Source: JBPYFK01 sp051984675 (GTDB taxonomy: Bacteria > Actinomycetota > Actinomycetes > Mycobacteriales > Pseudonocardiaceae). Taken from it: 5,530 bases of DNA. The stretch lies in assembly GCA_051984675.1 (NCBI GenBank), contig JBPYFK010000116.1, positions 1-5,530 of the forward strand. The letters run 5' to 3'. The notes under the pieces are model-generated. The model ran no database searches. It had not been told where the DNA came from and saw only the letters and a list, made by a program, of their open reading frames with translations. A program made the position numbers and the translations under genes. Shown one piece after another: positions 1 to 4,745 of the stretch; the first letter of the stretch is position 1; each line of letters starts with the position of its first letter.

Positions 1-176
1 TCCTGGGCGCACGCACCATCGAACAACTCGACGACAACCTCGCCGCCACCGACATCCGCCTCTCCAACCAGGAAACCCGCCTGCTGGATGAAGCCAGCGA
101 CCCCGACACCGCCGACTACCCCTACGGGAAGCCCGGCGTGCACCAGCGCAGTCGACGGCTCGGGAACGCACCATGA
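1..176 (+). CDS. Aldo/keto reductase, C-terminal fragment
   Basis: The window opens inside this gene; the reading frame begins at base 3 and ends at TGA 174-176, leaving 57 residues. The segment LGARTIEQLDDNLAATDIRLS matches the conserved end of the aldo/keto reductase barrel, where a G-A-R-T/S-x-x-Q-L-x-x-N-L motif follows the last strand and contributes to NADPH phosphate binding. The next stretch (RLLDEASDP, then a PYG tail) is the usual C-terminal helix and short extension of actinobacterial AKRs. Such enzymes are cytosolic NADPH-dependent reductases of aldehydes, ketones or sugars; the substrate cannot be judged because the catalytic Asp/Tyr/Lys/His region is outside the window. The family call is fairly sure from this motif alone; the subfamily is unknown. 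Confidence 0.85.
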   Translation, partial: LGARTIEQLDDNLAATDIRLSNQETRLLDEASDPDTADYPYGKPGVHQRSRRLGNAP

Positions 177-387
177 GGCGTCTGCGGCCCGGTGTCATCG
201 CCTGAAAGCACCACCGGACAAAGAGTGACGGTGGGCAAGGTCAAGAACCGTCGACGGGCATCGACTCGTTGGGACCTCCCATCGAATGGGTTTGCGGTCG
301 CCCTTCGAGAAAGTCGGGGCTTGAGCTTCACGTGCGTTTCGCAGACAGACAGGACGACGTACCCAACGGCACACGGGAGGCCGGTGG
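177..387. other. Intergenic region upstream of the debranching-enzyme gene
   Basis: No convincing gene lies in these 211 bases; open frames here lack ribosome sites and family resemblance. An inverted repeat CCGGTG (189-194) / CACCGG (212-217) with a 17-base loop just after the reductase stop could be a weak terminator, but it has no T tract. A promoter for the debranching-enzyme gene is expected here. TTGAGC at 321-326 could be a -35 element, but I see no good -10 at the right distance. Confidence 0.4.
376..380 (+). promoter_or_regulatory. Ribosome binding site GGAGG
   Basis: GGAGG lies 7 bases before ATG 388 and fixes this as the start of the debranching-enzyme-like gene. No other in-frame start nearby has such a site. 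Confidence 0.75.
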
Positions 388-2328
388 ATGGCGAGCAGAC
401 GACAGGTGCCGCTGCATGAGCTGGTGACGGTGCTGTGTGCGCCTACGGTGGCCCTCAGCGCGCCGGATGGCCAGTTCCTTGGTACCGGGGTGCAAGGCGT
501 GTATCAACACGATCGTCGGGCCATCTCCCGATTGGAGTTCGCGATCGAGGACGCTGACCTAGTGGCCACCGGCTCTCGGACAGACACCACCCAGGCGGAA
601 TTCCACGGTTGTCTTCGGCTGAAGGAGGCACCGCAGTGCGATCCCACGCTTCGTTACGTCCGCAAGCGGAGTGTGTGGGCAGGGGGCGTGCGCGACGTAT
701 GGACTATCCACAATAACTCGTTGACTCCCATGGAGTTGACAGTCGTACTCACGGCGCGAGCGGACCTGGCCGCTGTCGATGCGATCCGGGCGGGACGCGA
801 CGGTGGGCAGGTGGTTCCGACCGTCACGCAGGACGCCGTGACGTGGTCTCGGAAAGAAAGCCAGGTCCTCGTCACCCCCAGTCAGCCGGCCTCGACGATC
901 GTGGTCGTCACAGGTGATGTCGTGTGGACGTGGCTGGCAAGCGTGCCGCCGTTGGGATCGTGGACCGTCGAGCTCACCGTTCGACAGGAAGAATCCGGCG
1001 GTCACAGTACCTTCCTACCTTCTCCTCCCGAGAATGCCGCGGCACTGCTCCCAGCCGAGGACGCCGGCGCGGCCTGCGACGTGGATCGGCTCCGCCAGCG
1101 GTGCCTCGCCGATTTGCGGGCGATGTTATTGACTCACCATGACAGCCGCGATTCATTCGTAGCGGCGGGAAGTCCATGGTATTTTACCCTGTTCGGGCGG
1201 GATGCCTTGTGGACGGCGCGGTTTCTGCTCCCGTGGAGTGTCGAGTTGGCTGCGGGGACCCTGCGTGCTTTGGCCACCTACCAAGGCAACCGGTACGACC
1301 CCGATACTGAAGAGCAGCCGGGCAAGATTCCACACGAGCTACGGCGCACCGCCGTCGACATCCCCTCTCCAGAAGGCGGAACCGGGCTGCGCCTGCCACC
1401 TGTGTACTACGGAACCATCGATGCAACGCCATTGTGGATCTGCCTCCTGCACGAGGTCTGGCGTGCGGGCATGTCTCGCCCAGAGGTCGAGGACCTGCTG
1501 CCAGCGCTGCGGGCTGCGTTGAGGTGGGTCACAGGTCCGGGCGATCCAGACCGTGACGGATTGCTGGAATACGCGGGGTCTGCATCCGACGGCCTGGTCA
1601 ACCAGGGGTGGAAAGATTCTGCTACCGGCATCCGATGGGACGACGGCCGCGCCGCCGAAGCGCCCGTTGCCCTGTGCGAGGTGCAGGGCTACGCGTATGC
1701 AGCCGCGCTGGGCGGCGCCGAGGTGTTAGACGCCTTCGGTGACAACGGCCAGCAGTGGCGCCGTTGGGCGAGCGAGTTGCGCGCTCGCTTCCGCAACGCG
1801 TTTTGGGTCTCGGACAGCCACGGCCACTATCCGGCGGTCGCCCTCGATGGCGACAAACGACCAGTGACAGGACCGGCGTCGAACATGGCCCACCTCCTCG
1901 GAACGGGTCTCCTCGAGCCCGACGAAGCAGCACTCGTGGCGCGGCAGCTCGCCAAACCAACAATGGATGCGGGGTATGGCCTGCGGACCCTTTCGGCTGA
2001 TACCGCCGCGTTCAACCCGCTGAGCTACCACTGTGGCAGCGTCTGGCCCCACGACACCGCTGTCGCCGTTCTGGGCTTAGCCAGCGAAGGTCATCACGCA
2101 CAAGCAAGGTCGCTGGCCCAAGGACTGCTGCGAGCAGCACCCGCCTGTCACTACCGCTTGCCGGAACTCTATGGCGGTTCGGACTTCTGGGCGGGGGAAC
2201 CGGTCACCGCCTATCCCGCCGCATGTAGTCCCCAGGCGTGGTCAGCAGCCGGCGCCTTGGCGGTCCTGCGTTACCTCGAGACCAGCGGCGCTGAAGAGGG
2301 CTCTGACCGGCAAGTCAGAGCGCGTTGA
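388..2328 (+). CDS. Glycogen debranching enzyme-like amylo-alpha-1,6-glucosidase
   Basis: A 646-residue cytosolic protein with no signal peptide or membrane segment. Residues about 10-200 form the beta-rich N-terminal domain of bacterial debranching-like enzymes (GDE_N_bis type), with the typical opening HELVTVL...GxGVxGVYxHDRRAISRL. Residues about 230-632 form an (alpha/alpha)6 glucosidase barrel, as in the amylo-alpha-1,6-glucosidase family. Landmarks are PWYFTLFGRDALWTARFLLP (263-282), GTIDATPLW (342-350), NQGWKDS (405-411), EVQGYAYAA (431-439), SYHCGSVWPHDTA (546-558) and ACSPQAWSAA (612-621). By family analogy, Asp410 of WKDS and an acidic residue of the EVQGY segment are candidate catalytic acids; this is inference. 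Relatives are thought to hydrolyse alpha-1,6 or related glucosidic bonds of glycogen-like glucans. Length is close to full, and nothing appears broken. A truncated otsB follows 112 bases later, suggesting a trehalose/glycogen operon. True substrate in this subfamily is poorly known. Confidence 0.88.
   Translation: MASRRQVPLHELVTVLCAPTVALSAPDGQFLGTGVQGVYQHDRRAISRLEFAIEDADLVATGSRTDTTQAEFHGCLRLKEAPQCDPTLRYVRKRSVWAGGVRDVWTIHNNSLTPMELTVVLTARADLAAVDAIRAGRDGGQVVPTVTQDAVTWSRKESQVLVTPSQPASTIVVVTGDVVWTWLASVPPLGSWTVELTVRQEESGGHSTFLPSPPENAAALLPAEDAGAACDVDRLRQRCLADLRAMLLTHHDSRDSFVAAGSPWYFTLFGRDALWTARFLLPWSVELAAGTLRALATYQGNRYDPDTEEQPGKIPHELRRTAVDIPSPEGGTGLRLPPVYYGTIDATPLWICLLHEVWRAGMSRPEVEDLLPALRAALRWVTGPGDPDRDGLLEYAGSASDGLVNQGWKDSATGIRWDDGRAAEAPVALCEVQGYAYAAALGGAEVLDAFGDNGQQWRRWASELRARFRNAFWVSDSHGHYPAVALDGDKRPVTGPASNMAHLLGTGLLEPDEAALVARQLAKPTMDAGYGLRTLSADTAAFNPLSYHCGSVWPHDTAVAVLGLASEGHHAQARSLAQGLLRAAPACHYRLPELYGGSDFWAGEPVTAYPAACSPQAWSAAGALAVLRYLETSGAEEGSDRQVRAR
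2300..2321 (+). terminator. Perfect 8-bp hairpin at the end of the debranching-enzyme gene
   Basis: GCTCTGAC (2300-2307) and GTCAGAGC (2314-2321) pair perfectly around a 6-base loop. The hairpin lies in the last codons, ending 4 bases before the TGA stop (2326-2328). There is no T tract, so it would have to be a T-less actinobacterial terminator, a processing or stability element, or an accident of coding. The dyad itself is directly visible; its function is inferred. Confidence 0.4.
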
Positions 2329-2429
2329 TCACAGAACGGCTGGCGGCCACGACCAGTGTCGACGTCTCCAGCACCGACAAGGAAAGCGCGGAAAGCCTCC
2401 GCACCTGCCCCCGTCCAGCCACCTCCCCA

Positions 2430-2434
2430 GGAGG
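2430..2434 (+). promoter_or_regulatory. Ribosome binding site that favours a TTG start for otsB
   Basis: GGAGG is immediately followed by ATG 2435, leaving no spacer. TTG at 2441, two codons further in the same frame, has a normal 6-base spacer. The real start is therefore more likely TTG 2441, giving a protein beginning M-T-A-E-A-L-P, as typical OtsB proteins of this type do. Confidence 0.55.
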
Positions 2435-2440
2435 ATGGCG

Positions 2441-2569
2441 TTGACCGCCGAAGCCCTCCCCGCCGAGCTTCGCCGCGTGATCGTGCAGCTGGCGCGCCAG
2501 CCACGCCTGCTGGTCGCCAGTGACTACGACGGCACCCTCACTCCCATCGTGGCGGAGGCCGTCCCATAG
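2441..2569 (+). pseudogene. otsB: Trehalose-6-phosphate phosphatase, N-terminal remnant (truncated)
   Basis: The frame encodes about 42 residues (44 if ATG 2435 is used) and ends at TAG 2567-2569. It contains PAELRRVIVQLARQPRLLVASDYDGTLTPIV, the N-terminal helix plus HAD motif I (DxDGTL) of trehalose-6-phosphate phosphatase; the first Asp of DYDGT is the nucleophile that takes the phosphate from trehalose-6-phosphate. Complete OtsB proteins are roughly 250 residues or more and need HAD motifs II and III plus the cap domain, all missing here, so no active enzyme can be made. Homology ends near 2566, and the following sequence is insertion-sequence debris, so truncation by transposition or an IS-mediated deletion is the likely cause. 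No downstream part of otsB was recognised in the window, which favours deletion over simple insertion. Confidence 0.8.
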
Positions 2570-2616
2570 CGTTTCAAAATGGCTTCACGGGCTGTGAGCT
2601 GGGGTTTCGCTGGCGT
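2570..2616. mobile_element. Probable terminal end of an insertion sequence abutting otsB
   Basis: This short stretch lies between the end of otsB homology and the stop codon of the minus-strand transposase remnant, the usual place for the IS terminal repeat. It contains an imperfect dyad: GCT-t-CAC (2582-2588) against GTGAGC (2594-2599). No matching opposite terminal repeat or target duplication was found in the window, so the exact element boundary is not established. Confidence 0.4.
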
Positions 2617-2791
2617 TCAGCTTGCTTGGTGGTATTCGTTGATGAGGCCTGTGACAGCTTTCGACGTTTGATCCGAGCTGTTGGCAGTGGTTTGACGTTC
2701 GGGTCGTCGAGGGGGCGCGAGCTGGTTTCGGCTTTGGCGGGGTCGGTGGGCGTTGAAGTGACGGGTGTAGTCGTGAAGGATTTTCTCGGCG
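2617..2791 (-). pseudogene. Integrase-core transposase, C-terminal remnant (5' truncated, two frameshifts)
   Basis: Read on the minus strand, the fragment gives AEKILHDYTRHFNAHRP, then QSRNQLAP, and ends in AVTGLINEYHQAS before TGA. This is the characteristic tail of actinobacterial integrase-core (rve, DDE) transposases, where an HxxRPHQ-like segment follows the catalytic Glu and the protein ends in G-L-I-x-E-Y. The middle reads poorly in this frame (PRRPERQTTANSSDQTS), but the neighbouring frame gives APLDDPNVKPLPTARIKRR, which looks like real transposase. An extra base in the C run (plus-strand G run 2711-2715) and a lost base near 2657-2658 restore it, so two compensating indels are present. 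The catalytic DDE part is absent; homology breaks at about 2791, where a second transposase starts on the other strand. Not functional. Confidence 0.75.
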
Positions 2792-2795
2792 TTGG

Positions 2796-3061
2796 AACTC
2801 AATTATGGAGAGATGGGTGCAGACCTGTCGACGCGAGCTGCTGGACCGCACCTTGATCTGGAACCAGCGGCACCTGCTCCATGCGTTACGCGAGTTCGAA
2901 CAGTTCTACGATTCTCACCGGCCTCACAGGGCATCGCCAATGCCCGCCCACTACGTCCCTTGCCCATGCCGCTCGCGGAACCAGAGCAAGTCGAGCCTCT
3001 CAACATACGTCGACACGACCGGCTGGGCGGCATCCTCCAGGAGTACCAGAATGTGGCATGA
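2796..3061 (+). pseudogene. Second integrase-core transposase, C-terminal remnant with frameshift
   Basis: From 2796 the plus strand encodes NSIMERWVQTCRRELLDRT, then LIWNQRHLLHALREFEQFYDSHRPH, the region just before and after the last catalytic acid of an integrase-core transposase; the E of ME-R-W is a candidate for the third DDE residue. After CAC 2925-2927 the frame is lost. Shifting by one gives GIANARPLRPLP, then LNIRRHDRLGGILQEYQNVA and TGA 3059-3061, the usual tail of this transposase type. Restoring one base after 2927 (CAC-CAG-GGC) would rejoin the frames as HRPHQGIANARPLRPLP, so a one-base deletion is the simplest explanation. The N-terminal half is missing. This is a different element from the minus-strand remnant, since their tails differ (LGGILQEYQNVA versus VTGLINEYHQAS). 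Confidence 0.78.
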
Positions 3062-3292
3062 CCTGCACGGATGCAGTTTTCGGCAAGGGCACGGCCGAAC
3101 CCCGCAGGGACGGTCAAGGACTCCTCGGTGACATCGCCTGACCGCACCCGCGACGACCAGCATCGGTACTTCGCAAGCCTACTCAGCGAAGTAAAGGAGT
3201 CTGTGAGCGTGTTGGCAGGACGACACGCTTTACGACCCCGGACTGCACGGCGGTGACCAGCGGCTCACCGAGCAAGCCCGGGCGAGGTCAAC
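3062..3292. other. Non-coding debris between the IS remnants and the MarR gene
   Basis: No gene is supported in these 231 bases. A frame across 3071-3256 and a minus-strand frame have no family resemblance or ribosome site. A small hairpin CTGCA (3063-3067) / TGCAG (3072-3076) followed by TTTT lies 2 bases after the transposase stop. CGGTGA (3251-3256) / TCACCG (3265-3270) is a weak dyad downstream of the MarR gene that could help end its transcript. The first part is probably the 3' end of the second IS; no remainder of otsB was found here. Confidence 0.5.
3063..3080 (+). terminator. Possible weak terminator after transposase remnant
   Basis: A 5-bp stem (CTGCA/TGCAG) with a 4-base loop is followed directly by TTTT. 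It is positioned just after the TGA of the plus-strand transposase. The stem is short, so it may instead be part of the IS end. Confidence 0.3.
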
Positions 3293-3805
3293 TCAGCACC
3301 GCCGGCTGCGCGTAGAGGACTGCGTATCGGTCAGCCCGGGGTGGATGCCCGGGTGGAGTCCCGTGTGGCCGGCGAGGCGTTGTAGCAGCGCGACGAGGTA
3401 AGTGCGGTCGTCCTTGTCGATTCCGGCGAGCAGCTCCGCCTCCTGCTCGTCGGCGACGCGTTTGGCGCGAGGCAGCAGGTCGTGGGCGGCCGGGGTGAGG
3501 TGAATGGCGTGGGCGCGCCGGTCAGCGGGGTGCCGACGGCGTTCAATGAGTCCGCGATCTTCGAGCTCGTCGACGAGTCCGACCATCACGTTGCGGTGGA
3601 TGCCCATGGCATCGGCGAGCTCCTGCTGGGACTGTCCCTCGCGTTGCGACAGGTGCATGAGCAGCCCGAAGTGACTCGGCCGCACACCGAGGGGCGCCAA
3701 CTGGTTCGCGAACGCCTGCGCGCTGTGGGAACCGAGCTGGGAAAGCAAGAAGCTGGCCCGGTCAGTGAGCGGGGGACTCGGGGCACGTTGTGGAACCTCA
3801 GCCAT
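3293..3805 (-). CDS. MarR family transcriptional regulator
   Basis: A 170-residue cytosolic DNA-binding protein, within the usual 140-170 range of MarR dimers. Helices at about 14-40 and 107-147 form the dimer interface. The winged helix-turn-helix spans about 43-104: PSHFGLLMHLSQREGQSQQELADAMGIHRNVMVGLVDELEDRGLIERRR. The recognition helix is around 70-83, and the wing carries the signature DRR (95-97) with AHAIHLT after it. The only cysteine is the last residue, so an OhrR-like cysteine peroxide sensor is unlikely; ligand binding in the dimer cleft is the more probable signal, which is inference. It is transcribed divergently from the monooxygenase operon and shares with it a promoter region that holds a long dyad. 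MarR proteins typically repress themselves and the divergent genes. The ATG has no good Shine-Dalgarno site and may be leaderless. Confidence 0.92.
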   Translation of the reverse strand: MAEVPQRAPSPPLTDRASFLLSQLGSHSAQAFANQLAPLGVRPSHFGLLMHLSQREGQSQQELADAMGIHRNVMVGLVDELEDRGLIERRRHPADRRAHAIHLTPAAHDLLPRAKRVADEQEAELLAGIDKDDRTYLVALLQRLAGHTGLHPGIHPGLTDTQSSTRSRRC

Positions 3806-3811
3806 CCCATA

Positions 3812-3817
3812 ATGCTA
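3812..3817 (-). promoter_or_regulatory. Possible -10 element of the MarR gene (leaderless transcript)
   Basis: On the minus strand TAGCAT lies 7 bases before the ATG of the MarR gene, the distance at which transcription would start at or beside the start codon. No Shine-Dalgarno sequence precedes the ATG, which fits a leaderless mRNA, common in actinobacteria. A clear -35 was not found. Confidence 0.35.
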
Positions 3818-3820
3818 ACA

Positions 3821-3852
3821 GCCTGGATTGTCATCGTTAGTGACAATCAGGC
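3821..3852. promoter_or_regulatory. Probable MarR operator (long inverted repeat)
   Basis: GATTGTCA (3826-3833) and TGACAATC (3841-3848) form a perfect 8-bp inverted repeat around a 7-base centre. The arms continue outward as GCCTG (3821-3825) and CAGGC (3848-3852), if one G is allowed to bulge in the left arm. It sits between the divergent MarR and monooxygenase genes, overlapping the -35 of the plus-strand promoter and about 16 bases upstream of the MarR start. A bound dimer could block both promoters. The repeat is visible directly; its assignment to this MarR is inferred from position. Confidence 0.75.
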
Positions 3853-3869
3853 TGGAGGCGTATTAGGCT
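3840..3869 (+). promoter_or_regulatory. Promoter of the monooxygenase operon
   Basis: GTGACA (3840-3845), five of six matches to TTGACA apart from its first T pair being GT, is followed after 18 bases by TAGGCT (3864-3869), a typical actinobacterial vegetative -10. Transcription would start near 3876, leaving a leader of about 100 bases before ATG 3976. The -35 lies inside the right arm of the dyad, which predicts repression by the divergent MarR protein. Confidence 0.55.
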
Positions 3870-3975
3870 GAACGGCGAGAGGTCGAACACGCCATGCACC
3901 GCCCCGCGGCCCTGGCCAGCACGGTGCCTTGGTCACGAGGTCGATATCGAACCGGGAACAAGGAGCACAACACTG

Positions 3976-4317
3976 ATGAATGACGACACCGGACCCGTTA
4001 CGTTGATCAACGTCTTCGAGGTACCCGTCGAGCAGGTCGACACCGTCGCCGAACGGTGGCGCGAGCGCGCGGAAATCATGAGCACCGCGCCCGGATTCCT
4101 GGATTCCACACTGCACCGGGCGATGTCGTCGGAGACCCGATTTCAGTTGATCAATGTTGCCCACTGGAGCAGCCGCGAGGCATGGGAAGCCGCCACGTCG
4201 AACCCCCACTTCCAGGCGAGCCTACGGGAGCTTAGGGACGACCCGTCCGTGCAGTTTTCCGCGAACCCGGCCCTATACCAGGTCATCGCCCACTTCGGCG
4301 AATCGCCGCAGACCTAA
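3976..4317 (+). CDS. Antibiotic biosynthesis monooxygenase (ABM) domain protein
   Basis: A 113-residue cytosolic protein, the size of a single ABM ferredoxin-like domain; such proteins dimerise into a beta barrel. Visible family features are the first strand TLINVFEVP (9-17), a helix with VAERWRERAEIM (24-35), APGFLDSTLHRA (38-49), the strand RFQLINVAHW (55-64) and the helix SREAWEAATSNPHFQASL (66-83). Members include cofactor-free quinone-forming monooxygenases of polyketide pathways and haem-degrading enzymes, and many act on reactive aromatic or quinone compounds; which applies here cannot be read from the sequence. AAGGAG at 3960-3965, 10 bases upstream, supports ATG 3976. It is the first gene of the operon controlled by the dyad promoter, so it is probably derepressed when the MarR protein binds its ligand. 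Confidence 0.88.
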   Translation: MNDDTGPVTLINVFEVPVEQVDTVAERWRERAEIMSTAPGFLDSTLHRAMSSETRFQLINVAHWSSREAWEAATSNPHFQASLRELRDDPSVQFSANPALYQVIAHFGESPQT

Positions 4318-4336
4318 CGCGCCTGTCATGGCATGC

Positions 4337-4358
4337 GACCAGCGGGAACCCGCTGGTC
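4337..4358 (+). promoter_or_regulatory. Perfect 10-bp intergenic hairpin
   Basis: GACCAGCGGG (4337-4346) and CCCGCTGGTC (4349-4358) are perfect reverse complements separated by AA, giving in RNA a very stable stem, effectively 9 bp with a GAAC loop. It starts 20 bases after the monooxygenase stop. A second, weaker dyad GCCGG (4364-4368) / CCGGC (4376-4380) follows. No T tract is present. It may be a T-less terminator or attenuator lowering expression of the downstream genes, or an element protecting the 3' end of the monooxygenase mRNA. Confidence 0.6.
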
Positions 4359-4417
4359 ACCCAGCCGGCGAGCCTCCGGCGGCGTTGGAAGACGGATCAC
4401 CCAGGCGATATGCGATG

Positions 4418-4425
4418 AAGGAGGG
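4418..4425 (+). promoter_or_regulatory. Strong ribosome binding site AAGGAGGG
   Basis: A near-ideal Shine-Dalgarno sequence lies 6 bases before ATG 4432. It shows that the methyltransferase remnant starts at 4432 and not at the earlier in-frame ATG 4333, whose 33-codon extension has no family resemblance and runs through the hairpin. Confidence 0.75.
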
Positions 4426-4431
4426 ATCAGG

Positions 4432-4687
4432 ATGCAAATTTGTCCACCGTCGGACCCCATCGCAGACCTTGATTTCGAAGCCCTCTACCAGGGCAAACCA
4501 CCCATGGAAGGCGTCGAGTCCTTCGAGGTCGCACCGTGGGACATCGCAGTGCCGCAACCCGCCGTCGTCGCACTCGAGGACAGCTGGCGCCGACATCGAC
4601 TTCAACTCCCTCCCCACCGACAAGGACGCACGTGCGACGAGCGCCGTCCGGCACCTGCACGCCTTCAGGCGTACCGAGGACGAGTAG
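4432..4687 (+). pseudogene. SAM-dependent methyltransferase, collapsed by internal deletion
   Basis: From ATG 4432 the frame gives DLDFEALYQGKPPMEGVESF, then EVAPWDIAVPQPAVVALEDS (to about residue 51), the N-terminus of a class I methyltransferase family in which the PWDIGxPQPAVVAL segment precedes the SAM-binding DxGCGxG loop. That loop and the whole Rossmann core are absent. Right after EDS, the frame one base on (from 4583) reads AGADIDFNSLPTDKDARATS, then AVRHLHAFRRTEDE and TAG 4685-4687, which looks like a methyltransferase C-terminal tail, though this assignment is less certain. The simplest explanation is an internal deletion of several hundred bases that also shifted the frame, with the scar at about 4580-4592. 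The N-terminal frame, if translated, runs on through nonsense to TGA 4747-4749. No methyltransferase activity is possible. The preserved ribosome site suggests recent loss. Confidence 0.7.
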
Positions 4688-4745
4688 CCGGGCGCGCCAC
4701 CGCAAGAGAGCAGCACACGAGGCCAACCGAGACAGGCGGCAGACA

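Noticed and set aside
189..217. CCGGTG / CACCGG dyad after the aldo/keto reductase as a terminator
   Set aside because: A 6-bp stem with a 17-base loop and no T tract is expected by chance in DNA of this composition.
559..1005. Long minus-strand open frame (148 codons) inside the debranching-enzyme gene
   Set aside because: It lies opposite conserved family sequence, lacks a ribosome site and shows no recognisable domain; a GC-rich antisense shadow.
2626..2856. Plus-strand frame giving a valine-rich protein (MVVFVDEACDSFRRL...)
   Set aside because: It is the antisense of the minus-strand transposase tail and crosses the IS junction; the family evidence is on the other strand.
3116..3202. 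Distant inverted match GGACTCCT / AGGAGTCT in the gene-free stretch
   Set aside because: Only 7 of 8 positions match and the spacing of about 70 bases is too loose for a terminator or a convincing IS terminal repeat.
3482..3871. Plus-strand frame of 129 codons across the MarR gene
   Set aside because: The minus strand encodes a complete MarR winged helix; this is its complement.
4333..4431. In-frame extension of the methyltransferase remnant back to ATG 4333
   Set aside because: The added 33 codons run through the hairpin, have no family resemblance, and a far better ribosome site sits before ATG 4432.
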